Shown here: positions 15,991-22,515 of the stretch, piece by piece | Layout: each line of letters starts with the position of its first letter | Numbering within the stretch: position 1 is the first letter of the stretch | Origin: CACKLF01 sp002725175 | Lineage (GTDB): Bacteria > Pseudomonadota > Alphaproteobacteria > Rhodobacterales > Rhodobacteraceae | Reading direction: 5' to 3' | NCBI GenBank assembly: GCA_002725175.2 | Contig: PBQX02000100.1 | Location: forward strand, 1 to 22,515 | DNA length: 22,515 bases | Made by a program: the position numbers and the translations under genes | Notes under the pieces: generated by a model | The model's database searches: none | What the model saw: only the letters and a program-made list of their open reading frames with translations | Told to the model about the DNA's origin: nothing

Positions 15991-17346
15991 TCATTCAGCT
16001 GGAGTAGTAGNTTCCGTTTTCTCTTCTTTTTCTTTTTTCTTTGCTTTTGGGTAGTGGTCGTTGAAATCATCCTCAATAGTTAACGGCTGAGGGTCAGGGG
16101 TCTCAATTANCCCTAGTAGTGGTAAGATAATTAGAAAATATGCAAACCAATATCCTGCTCCAATAAGAGCTATAGTGGAGTAAGGTGGTTCTGCTGGCAT
16201 TGCCCCGCACCACATCAATACCATAAAGTCAACAACTAGTAAGGTGAACCACCACTTAAACATTGGTCGATATCGACCTGACCTTACAGAAGAAGTATCA
16301 AGCCAAGGTGCTAGGCCCATTACGCCAATTGCCCCAAACATAGCTAACACGCCAAAAAACTTTGCATCTATTATCCCGGCTGTGAAAAAGCTGGCCAATT
16401 GGACAACCAAAACATCAGCAGTAAATGCCCTTAAAATTGCGTAAAAAGGTAGATAATACCATTCAGGGACAATGTGCGCAGGTGTAACAAGTGGNTTAGC
16501 CTCAATGTAATTATCTGGATGCCCCAGATAGTTTGGCATGAATCCCACAACATAAACAAAAACTGCCATTATGAGTACAAGGGCATAAAGGTCCTTTATC
16601 ACAAAATAAGGCCAAAAAGGTAACGTGTCTTTTTCGGCATCTTCTTTGGAAGTTCTTCGCACTTCGACACCAGTAGGGTTGTTATTGCCAGTTGTATGGA
16701 AGGCCCATATATGCACTAAAACAAGNCCTAAAATAATAAACGGTAGTAGATAATGAAGGCTGAAAAATCTGGTTAGNGTAGCATTATCAACTGCAGGGCC
16801 ACCAAGTAGCCAGGTCTGGATAGGCTCTCCAATGCCTGGTATGGCGCCGAAAAGCCCTGTTATAACTGTAGCACCCCAAAATGACATCTGNCCCCAAGGC
16901 AACACATATCCTAAGAATCCTACNGCCATCATGGCTATATAAATNAACATACCTATAATCCATGTTACTTCTCTAGGNGCTTTGTAAGAGCCATAGTAGA
17001 GACCTCTAAAGATATGGGCGTATACAGCTATGAACATTANAGACGCGCCATTTTGATGTGCATATCTTATGGCCCATCCGCCATTAACATCTCGCATAAT
17101 GTGTTCAACACTATCAAATGCTAAATCAGCATTTGGTGTATAGTGCATAACTAAAATGATTCCCGTGATTATTTGCAGCACCAAGCAAAAAACCAACACA
17201 ATACCCCAAATCCACATCCAATTTAAATTTTTTGGGGTCGGGATCATAAGCGTATCATACGCCAAAGACAAAATAGGGAGACGTGTATTTAGCCAGGTTT
17301 GAAAACCTGGTTTTGGTTTAAACTTATCATGAGGGATGCCAGCCAA
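15991..17346 (-). CDS. petB: Cytochrome b subunit of the cytochrome bc1 complex
   Basis: 451 residues, slightly long because of a charged Lys/Glu-rich tail (from about residue 425). Cytochrome b spans the inner membrane and carries both b haems and the Qo/Qi sites. The four haem ligands are His97 and His111, then His198 and His212, in the usual 14-residue spacing. The Qo-site PEWY motif is at 294-297. The start is TTG at 17346, supported by TAAGGAG spanning the petA stop and placed about seven bases upstream; no ATG fits this N-terminus. Ten ambiguous bases are scattered through it, seven at third codon positions. It lies 11 bases after petA. Confidence 0.97.
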   Translation of the reverse strand: MAGIPHDKFKPKPGFQTWLNTRLPILSLAYDTLMIPTPKNLNWMWIWGIVLVFCLVLQIITGIILVMHYTPNADLAFDSVEHIMRDVNGGWAIRYAHQNGASXMFIAVYAHIFRGLYYGSYKXPREVTWIIGMXIYIAMMXVGFLGYVLPWXQMSFWGATVITGLFGAIPGIGEPIQTWLLGGPAVDNAXLTRFFSLHYLLPFIILXLVLVHIWAFHTTGNNNPTGVEVRRTSKEDAEKDTLPFWPYFVIKDLYALVLIMAVFVYVVGFMPNYLGHPDNYIEAXPLVTPAHIVPEWYYLPFYAILRAFTADVLVVQLASFFTAGIIDAKFFGVLAMFGAIGVMGLAPWLDTSSVRSGRYRPMFKWWFTLLVVDFMVLMWCGAMPAEPPYSTIALIGAGYWFAYFLIILPLLGXIETPDPQPLTIEDDFNDHYPKAKKKEKEEKTEXTTPAE

Positions 17347-17357
17347 TACTATTCTCC

Positions 17358-17909
17358 TTAACCTAGTTTAATGATGCCATCATCAACAAATTTTGCCACA
17401 GGTACCTCAAGGTTTTTCGGGGCAGGGCCTTTTCTTATTCGGCCAGATATATCGTAGTGGGATCCATGGCAGGGACAAAACCAGCCGCCAAATTCGCCAG
17501 CATTATTTAGGGGNACACAACCTAAATGTGTACAGACACCTACCATCACTAGCCATTCACCTTCTTCGTCAATTGTCCTATTGGCATCACTTGCATCTGC
17601 TTCTTTAAGATTTTTGTTTTCAGCAGAACTATCGGGCAGATCGCCAAGATCTACAGCTCTGGCCTCTTGGATTTCATCTTCTGTTCTTCGTCTGATAAAA
17701 ACGGGTTTACCAAGCCATTTTACCGTAAGTTGGGCTCCTGGTTCCAAATCAGAAACGTCCACTTCTATCGAAGAAAGTGCTTGAACATCTGCAGAAGGAT
17801 TCATCTGATTGATCAATGGCCAAATAGCAGCACCCGTNGTTACAACTCCAGCAGAAGCAGTAGCAACATAAAGAAAATCTCTTCTATTAGCAGTTTTTTC
17901 TTCTGACAA
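17358..17909 (-). CDS. petA: Rieske iron-sulfur subunit of the cytochrome bc1 complex
   Basis: 183 residues. The Rieske protein takes electrons from ubiquinol at the Qo site through a [2Fe-2S] cluster. The N-terminus has a Tat-type RRDFLYVATA (9-18) ahead of a single hydrophobic anchor. Cluster box 1, CTHLGC (126-131), and box 2, CPCHGSHYD (145-153), are intact, each with its Cys and His ligands. The start appears to be TTG at 17909, preceded by AGAGAG; an in-frame stop lies a few codons upstream and no ATG is available before the signal. It is the first gene of petABC and is divergent from trmL. Confidence 0.96.
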   Translation of the reverse strand: MSEEKTANRRDFLYVATASAGVVXTGAAIWPLINQMNPSADVQALSSIEVDVSDLEPGAQLTVKWLGKPVFIRRRTEDEIQEARAVDLGDLPDSSAENKNLKEADASDANRTIDEEGEWLVMVGVCTHLGCXPLNNAGEFGGWFCPCHGSHYDISGRIRKGPAPKNLEVPVAKFVDDGIIKLG

Positions 17910-17999
17910 TTTAATCTCTCTAACTGATTACAGTTTTATAGAACTCATATAAGGTAAAAATTTGCTTTCGTCTACAGGACTTTCAGCCGCACCAGATTT
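17910..17999. promoter_or_regulatory. Divergent petABC/trmL control region
   Basis: This 90-base gap must hold the promoters for both directions. On the minus strand, TATAAA (17940-17935) and TATATG (17951-17946) are candidate -10 boxes. The latter has TAGACG 17 bases upstream, a four-of-six -35 match. No choice is compelling and no operator is recognised. Confidence 0.3.
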
Positions 18000-18497
18000 A
18001 TGTTAATCAAATTTATGATTGATGCTTATAACTCTGATAATCCTTCGCTTGCAGTATTTCAGCCTGATATTGCCCAAAACTTGGGAGCAATGCTAAGGCT
18101 GACAGCATGTTTCGGTGTGAGCCTTAGTATCATTGAACCTTGTGGGTTTCCATTTTCCCAAAAAGTTTTGCGACGATCAGCAATGGACTATATGGATTTT
18201 GCAAAAATTAATCATCATACCTCATATAAGGATTTTAGGGATAAGACCTCAGGAAGAGTAATCCTTTTAACGACTAAAGCAAAAAAATCGATTTGGGANC
18301 ATTCCTTTGAAGGCAATGATACTCTGTTGGTTGGGCAAGAATCTGCAGGCGTACCAAAATATGTAGCAGATGACTCTGATTATTGNCTCAAAATACCTAT
18401 AATAGAAAGAGCTAGATCATTGAATGTCGTTACAGCAGCGGCGATCGCTTTAGGAGAAGTTTTGAGACAAATCAGATCAACTTCTGATTTACATTAG
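18000..18497 (+). CDS. trmL: tRNA (cytidine/uridine-2'-O-)-methyltransferase, TrmL type (SPOUT family)
   Basis: 165 residues. TrmL methylates the 2'-OH of the wobble nucleotide 34 in certain leucine tRNAs using SAM. SPOUT motifs are visible: AVFQPDIAQNLGAMLRLTACFGV (from residue 18), LLVGQESAGVP (109-119) and the knot-forming RSLNVVTAAAIALGE (139-153). The N-terminus is about 14 residues longer than usual. ATG 18015 (Met6) is an alternative start, and neither start has a clear ribosome site. It diverges from petA. The lipid A oxidase-like gene follows after about 90 bases. Confidence 0.9.
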   Translation: MLIKFMIDAYNSDNPSLAVFQPDIAQNLGAMLRLTACFGVSLSIIEPCGFPFSQKVLRRSAMDYMDFAKINHHTSYKDFRDKTSGRVILLTTKAKKSIWXHSFEGNDTLLVGQESAGVPKYVADDSDYXLKIPIIERARSLNVVTAAAIALGEVLRQIRSTSDLH

Positions 18498-18589
18498 GGT
18501 CATTTGTCATATATTTGAGGTAAGTCAAGATATTTTGATTATGATAATTAATAGGATAAGAATATTAAATAAATATAGGGAATATATTT

Positions 18590-19267
18590 TTGAAGCGAAT
18601 TTTAATATCAATTTCTATTTACCTTTTGTGTCAATCAGCTGTTGCGCATGCGGAGATTTCTCAAAAAAAATGGAGATTTGGAATCTTTGGAGGTGTTCAA
18701 GAAGCTTCACCAAGCAGAGTTAATACTTTTACAGATAATGGCACAGCCTTAAATTTTGATGCAGATTGGGAAGGNAATTCTCTTTCTATGCCTCCATATT
18801 ATTCAATACGTACAAGCTACTGGGATAGNANNGCAAGTGCCTGGGAAATAGATTTTACGCATTCAAAAGTATATGCAAAGTCTTCTACATTAACAGACAG
18901 NAGCTTGGATCATTTGGAATTTACTGATGGAATTAATGTCCTCAGCTTAAGTAGGGTGTGGCAGCTNGCAGACAATAAAAGTAATAACAGCTACTTACCC
19001 TATGTTGGCCTTGGCGGCGGGGTTTCTTTGCCTCATGTTGAGATAATCAAAAGTTCTAACCCAACGATCGCAAGAACAATGGGATATCAGTTTGGCGGGT
19101 TTTCAGGCCAAGCGCAGGCAGGGATTCGCCTGCCAATAAATTCTAATATTAATGCTGTTTTTGAATACAAGATTACTTTTATTGCTTTGGACGTTGAGAC
19201 CGCGGCTTCAAGGTCTCTTAAAACAAACCTTGTTACAAATGCTATTAATATTGGCATTGAATTCTGA
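18590..19267 (+). CDS. Outer membrane beta-barrel protein, lipid A oxidase (LpxQ)-like
   Basis: 225 residues, starting at TTG 18590 with AGGGA eight bases upstream. The leader MKRILISISIYLLCQSAVAHA looks like a cleavable signal peptide (residues 1-21), and the protein ends in Phe, typical of outer membrane barrels. The body shows alternating strands: FGIFGGVQEA, YSIRTSYW, then SAWEIDFTHSKVYA, DHLEFTDGINVLSLSRVW, YVGLGGGVSLPHVEI and NAVFEYKITF. The closing pattern LKTNLVTNAINIGIEF and the segment FTDGIN recall rhizobial LpxQ, which oxidises the proximal glucosamine of lipid A to 2-aminogluconate using O2. The similarity is recalled, not computed. A generic OmpW/OmpA-like barrel is the alternative. 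Six ambiguous bases lie inside. Confidence 0.6.
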   Translation: MKRILISISIYLLCQSAVAHAEISQKKWRFGIFGGVQEASPSRVNTFTDNGTALNFDADWEXNSLSMPPYYSIRTSYWDXXASAWEIDFTHSKVYAKSSTLTDXSLDHLEFTDGINVLSLSRVWQXADNKSNNSYLPYVGLGGGVSLPHVEIIKSSNPTIARTMGYQFGGFSGQAQAGIRLPINSNINAVFEYKITFIALDVETAASRSLKTNLVTNAINIGIEF

Positions 19268-19273
19268 GTAGAA

Positions 19274-19323
19274 AATCTAAGCTAGATTAATGATTTAAAA
19301 TTNTTTAAATTTGTTTAAACAAA
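19274..19323. promoter_or_regulatory. Two inverted repeats in the barrel-gene/gabD spacer
   Basis: AATCTA-AGC-TAGATT (19274-19288) is a perfect 6-bp stem just after the stop of the barrel gene. TTTGTTTAAACAAA (19310-19323) is a perfect 14-bp palindrome that ends 21 bases before the gabD start. The first may be a weak 3' hairpin and the second an operator. Both are AT-rich, so chance is a serious alternative. Ambiguous bases lie close by at 19303, 19329 and 19331. Confidence 0.3.
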
Positions 19324-19344
19324 ATTGANCNTATAGGAGACCCC

Positions 19345-20820
19345 ATGTTGAAGAGTNTAGATCTTGAGACGAAGTTAAAAGACCCAAGTCTATTAAAGAA
19401 GCAGGCTTATATAAATGGGAAATGGGTGGGAGCGAAAAGCGGAAAGACTTTTCCAGTGTATAATCCGTCAACAGGTGAGGTCATTGCTGATGTTCCTGAT
19501 ATGGGAGTAGAAGATCTCCANGTTGCAATTGATGGGGCCTATAAGGCTCAAAAGACGTGGGCCGCAAAAACAGGGAAAGAACGTGCTGGAATCTTAAAAA
19601 AGTGGAATGATTTGATGGTTGAAAATGCAGACGATTTAGCAATCATTCTAACAGCAGAGATGGGAAAACCGTTAGCAGAAGCTAGGGGTGAAATAGTNTA
19701 TGGGGCCAGTTTTATAGAATGGTTCGCTGAAGAAGCTAAGCGGGTATACGGAGAAACCATACCAGGNCATCAACCCGATAAGAGAATAATGGTTATTAAG
19801 CAACCCGTTGGAGTTGTTGCGTCNATTACGCCTTGGAATTTTCCTAATGCAATGATTACGAGAAAGGCTGGACCAGCACTTGCATCCGGTTGCGCTTTCG
19901 TTGCAAAACCTGCTGGAGAAACGCCACTTTCTGGTCTGGTAATGGTTGAGTTGGCCGAAAGAGCAGGAGTGCCAGCTGGTGTTTTTTCAATGATTACCTC
20001 TAAAAGATCTTCAGATATTGGTAAGGAGATGTGTAGTAATTCCAAGGTTAGGAAATTGACTTTCACTGGCTCTACAGAAGTTGGGCGTGTTTTAATGAAG
20101 CAAGGTTCAGAAAATATCTTGAAAATGTCTATGGAACTTGGNGGCAATGCACCATTTATAGTTTTTGACGATGCCGATATCAAAGCGGCCGTTGATGGAG
20201 CAATGATATCAAAATATCGTAACAATGGTCAAACTTGTGTTTGTGCAAATAGAATTTATGTTCAGGAAGGTGTTTATGATGAGTTTGCCGAGAAACTTGC
20301 TGAAGCAGTAAATAAGATGAAAGTTGGTGACGGATTCGAAAATGACGTGACTGTTGGNCCTTTAATTTCAGATGCTGCAGTTGATAAGGTGGAAGATCAT
20401 ATTTCGGACGCGCTCGGAAAGGGAGCAACATTATTGTCAGGTGGGAAAAAGCACTCACTCGGNGGNAAATTCTTTGAACCTACGGTTTTAACAGACGTAA
20501 ATAAGAAAATGAAAATTACCCAAGAAGAGACTTTTGGGCCTGTAGCNCCACTTTTTAAGTTTTCGAATGAGGAAGATGTTATTGAGCAGGCTAATGATAC
20601 TATTTTTGGCCTGGCTTCCTATTTTTATGCTCGTGACTTAAGTAGAGTTTGGAGAGTTGCTGAGGCCCTAGAATACGGAATGGTTGGGATAAATACTGGT
20701 CTTATATCAACNGAGGTTGCACCATTCGGAGGAATAAAACAATCTGGTTTAGGTAGAGAAGGTTCTCATTATGGGATGGATGATTTTATGGAGNTNAAAT
20801 ATCTCTGCATGTCCGTGTGA
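19345..20820 (+). CDS. gabD: Succinate-semialdehyde dehydrogenase, NAD(P)+-dependent
   Basis: 491 residues, a normal aldehyde dehydrogenase length. GabD oxidises succinate semialdehyde to succinate, linking GABA and related amines to the TCA cycle. The cofactor motif ITPWNFP (161-167) and Lys188 in AKPAGETPLS are present. FTGSTEVG (240-247) follows, then the general base Glu264 in SMEL and the catalytic Cys298 in NNGQTCVCANR. The CVCANR form and the overall pattern favour GabD over other aldehyde dehydrogenases, though a glutarate or other semialdehyde substrate is possible. An AGGAGA site precedes ATG 19345. No GABA transaminase gene is adjacent. Thirteen ambiguous bases occur, 11 at third codon positions. 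Confidence 0.88.
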   Translation: MLKSXDLETKLKDPSLLKKQAYINGKWVGAKSGKTFPVYNPSTGEVIADVPDMGVEDLXVAIDGAYKAQKTWAAKTGKERAGILKKWNDLMVENADDLAIILTAEMGKPLAEARGEIXYGASFIEWFAEEAKRVYGETIPXHQPDKRIMVIKQPVGVVAXITPWNFPNAMITRKAGPALASGCAFVAKPAGETPLSGLVMVELAERAGVPAGVFSMITSKRSSDIGKEMCSNSKVRKLTFTGSTEVGRVLMKQGSENILKMSMELXGNAPFIVFDDADIKAAVDGAMISKYRNNGQTCVCANRIYVQEGVYDEFAEKLAEAVNKMKVGDGFENDVTVXPLISDAAVDKVEDHISDALGKGATLLSGGKKHSLXXKFFEPTVLTDVNKKMKITQEETFGPVXPLFKFSNEEDVIEQANDTIFGLASYFYARDLSRVWRVAEALEYGMVGINTGLISXEVAPFGGIKQSGLGREGSHYGMDDFMEXKYLCMSV

Positions 20821-20866
20821 CAACGATCAATACTTTGATATTGGATAAAAAATAAAGAAGATTTTA

Positions 20867-22141
20867 TTAGATCAATGTTGCAGTAAGTAATTTCTTGTCT
20901 TTGTTGAACAAGATTGTATCAGTTATGTTTGCGTTGACGAGAGTTCCAGAGGGTACTTCANCTTTAGTATAAACTCTTGTAAAACATTCAGTTCTCCCAA
21001 TATTAGAACTTTCCATTAGCAAATTCTTATCTTTTCCTATCAAAGATTTATTATGAATTGCTTCTCTAATATTCCCCTTTTCTCTTAGAGCGGACGCCCG
21101 NTCATTAATAAGTTTTGTATCGACTTGTGGCATTCTGGCCGCGGGAGTGCCAGTTTTTGGTGAGAATGGAAATACATGAAGCCAGGTGAGTTCACATTCA
21201 TCTACCAGCTTTAAGGAGTTTTCAAACATTTTGTCCGTTTCAGTAGGAAATCCAGCTATAATATCAGCACCAAATCTGACATCATTTCTNTTTGTTCGAA
21301 TTTTTTCACAAAATTCTATGATGTTTTCACGCGTGTGGCGGCGCTTCATTCTTTTAAGTATCATATTATCTCCTGATTGAATGGAGAGATGAAGATGAGG
21401 CATTAACCTCTCCTCATTAGTAAATAAAGGTATGAATTCACTATCTAGCTCGATTTGATCAATTGATGAAAGGCGAAGNCTTGCCAGATCTTTATTTGAT
21501 TTAAGAATTTNGTTTATTAAAAAACTAAGTTTAGGGGANCCANCCAAGTCTAAGCCCCAAGAAGTAATATCAACCCCNGTTAAAACAACTTCTTTAAAAC
21601 CTTTATTAATCAATCTNCTNACTTGCTGAACAATGGTTTCGGACGGTATTGANCGAGAGTTTCCTCGTCCAAAAGGAATAATACAGAAGGTGCATCTGTG
21701 GTCNCAACCATTTTGAATTTGCACATAGGCTCTNGCCCTAGTTCCTAANCCATCAACAGAATGTGACNCNACTTTCTCTTCCNTCATAATGTCACTTATT
21801 TNTATTTTTTNATTATCTTGGCTTTGGNNCGACCAAAACTCTTTTNTTAGCTTTTCCACGTTTCCAAANACTCGATGGACTTCAGGCATAGATGAAAAAG
21901 TTTTTGGCTCAACTTGAGCAGCACAGCCAGTAACATAAATCTTATTTCCCGGAGTTGTTTTTTTCATTTTTCGAATAGTCTTTTTGGCCTTTCGAACAGC
22001 CTCATTCGTAACGGCACAGGTATTAATTACGGTTACGTCTTCACTGTCTGATAATTTCGCTATTTTGCCCATAACCTCTGTTTCGAAAGAGTTTAAACGA
22101 CAGCCAAATGTTTTGAACTGAATATTTCTTTTATTTTTCAT
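20867..22141 (-). CDS. mtaB: tRNA t6A37 methylthiotransferase
   Basis: 424 residues. MtaB adds a methylthio group to t6A at position 37 of tRNAs that read ANN codons, using radical SAM chemistry. The N-terminal domain has the three auxiliary-cluster cysteines Cys14 (TFGCRLN), Cys42 (NTCAVT) and Cys73 (VTGCAAQ). The radical-SAM CxxxCxxC is at 146-153: Cys150 and Cys153 are visible, and residue 146 is an ambiguous TGN codon that is almost certainly Cys. A TRAM domain is expected at the C-terminus. The GCRLN and QIQNG wording favours MtaB over MiaB or RimO. It starts three bases after the dapF stop, an alphaproteobacterial arrangement. It is the gene richest in ambiguous bases here. Confidence 0.93.
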   Translation of the reverse strand: MKNKRNIQFKTFGCRLNSFETEVMGKIAKLSDSEDVTVINTCAVTNEAVRKAKKTIRKMKKTTPGNKIYVTGCAAQVEPKTFSSMPEVHRXFGNVEKLXKEFWSXQSQDNXKIXISDIMXEEKXXSHSVDXLGTRXRAYVQIQNGXDHRCTFCIIPFGRGNSXSIPSETIVQQXXRLINKGFKEVVLXGVDITSWGLDLXXSPKLSFLINXILKSNKDLAXLRLSSIDQIELDSEFIPLFTNEERLMPHLHLSIQSGDNMILKRMKRRHTRENIIEFCEKIRTXRNDVRFGADIIAGFPTETDKMFENSLKLVDECELTWLHVFPFSPKTGTPAARMPQVDTKLINXRASALREKGNIREAIHNKSLIGKDKNLLMESSNIGRTECFTRVYTKXEVPSGTLVNANITDTILFNKDKKLLTATLI

Positions 22142-22144
22142 GAT

Positions 22145-22515
22145 TTATTCTTTAAAGAAGTTTTTCGAAATAGTTCCTTCATACACCTCTGAAGTTGGCC
22201 CTTTTAGCCAAACCCCGTCTTCAGCCCATTTCACTTCCAGAAGACCTCCGTCCAATTCTATTTCAACTTCTCTCTCAAGAAGGTCACGTCTTACACCAGC
22301 TACAGCAATTGCACAAGAAGAGGAACCTGATGCCATAGTTATTCCAGCGCCACGTTCCCATATTTTAGCTTTAACCTTGTTTCTTTTTATTACTTCTACA
22401 AACTGCACATTTGTACCTTCCAGAAAGAGTTGGTTAGTCTCAATTTCATGCCCAACTTTACCTACATCAATTTTAGATAAATCTTCTACAAAGAATGTAC
22501 AGTGTGGATTGCCCA
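22145..22515 (-). CDS. dapF: Diaminopimelate epimerase, C-terminal part (5' end beyond window)
   Basis: The frame is open from the window edge to TAA at 22145-22147, giving about 122 residues. An internal GTG (22408) is not the start, since the homologous sequence continues upstream. DapF interconverts LL- and meso-diaminopimelate. The visible part has GNPHCTFFVED, then GHEIETNQLF, EGTNVQFVEV and the ERGAGITMASGSSSCAIAV loop. It ends with ELDGGLLEVKW and a GPTSEVYEGTI tail. In well-studied DapF the loop reads ERGAG-x-T-x-A-C-G and its Cys (Cys217 in H. influenzae) is catalytic; here that position is Ser. The other catalytic Cys lies outside the window. mtaB follows after three bases. Confidence 0.93.
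   Translation of the reverse strand, partial: GNPHCTFFVEDLSKIDVGKVGHEIETNQLFLEGTNVQFVEVIKRNKVKAKIWERGAGITMASGSSSCAIAVAGVRRDLLEREVEIELDGGLLEVKWAEDGVWLKGPTSEVYEGTISKNFFKE

Noticed and set aside
18498..18589. Small open frame at 18535 overlapping the barrel gene
   Set aside because: It is a shifted frame over the signal-peptide region; the barrel frame has the convincing signal peptide and family features.
20826..20846. Terminator between gabD and mtaB (CAATA/TATTG stem)
   Set aside because: The stem is only 5 bp and no T-run follows it on either strand; left as unproven.
1..22515. Mobile element, prophage, CRISPR array, toxin-antitoxin or defence island
   Set aside because: I saw no transposase or integrase, no spaced direct repeats and no recognisable defence genes; all sizeable frames are chromosomal housekeeping or metabolic families.

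Overview
The window reads as a compact chromosomal segment of a low-GC alphaproteobacterium. The evidence is family resemblance of almost every protein (RbfA, TruB, cytochrome c1, Hsp33, CoA-type NUDIX, MtaB next to DapF), an rbfA-truB-rpsO-pnp block, and a three-gene petABC cytochrome bc1 operon divergent from a TrmL-type methyltransferase. A streamlined marine lineage is plausible from the AT-rich sequence and very short intergenic gaps, but this is inference. I see no prophage, insertion sequence, CRISPR array, tRNA or rRNA gene, and no gene-free stretch over 300 bases.

Layout. (1) 1-3063, + strand: the tail of a SAM-methyltransferase-like gene, hemH, then a class IV aminotransferase overlapping a sulfotransferase-like gene. 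(2) 3064-7567, - strand: rbfA, truB, a DUF1643 gene, rpsO and pnp, with a candidate rpsO promoter and leader hairpin and a convincing terminator after pnp. (3) 7568-13068: dapB and an MltB-like lytic transglycosylase (+), a convergent NUDIX gene (-), then hslO, a CoA-pyrophosphatase-type NUDIX gene and a CCA-adding enzyme (+). (4) 13072-17909, - strand: petA-petB-petC, aroC, hemF. (5) 18000-20820, + strand: trmL, a lipid A oxidase-like outer membrane barrel, gabD. (6) 20867-22515, - strand: dapF (5' end outside the window) and mtaB.

How the genes fit together: hemF and hemH are two late steps of haem synthesis, and haem is needed by the bc1 complex encoded here. dapB and dapF act in the diaminopimelate/lysine route that feeds peptidoglycan, which the MltB-like enzyme cleaves. 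rbfA, truB, rpsO, pnp, cca, trmL and mtaB serve ribosome and RNA maturation.

Most of the window is housekeeping. The best candidate for an undescribed system is the overlapping aminotransferase/sulfotransferase-like pair (1396-3031). Its two proteins resemble, from memory, the two halves of plant 'branched-chain-aminotransferase-like' fusion proteins, and its aminotransferase lacks a normally conserved Glu. Also notable are a Ser in place of a catalytic Cys in DapF, and a block-like distribution of ambiguous bases that fall mostly at third codon positions, as expected for masked strain polymorphism.
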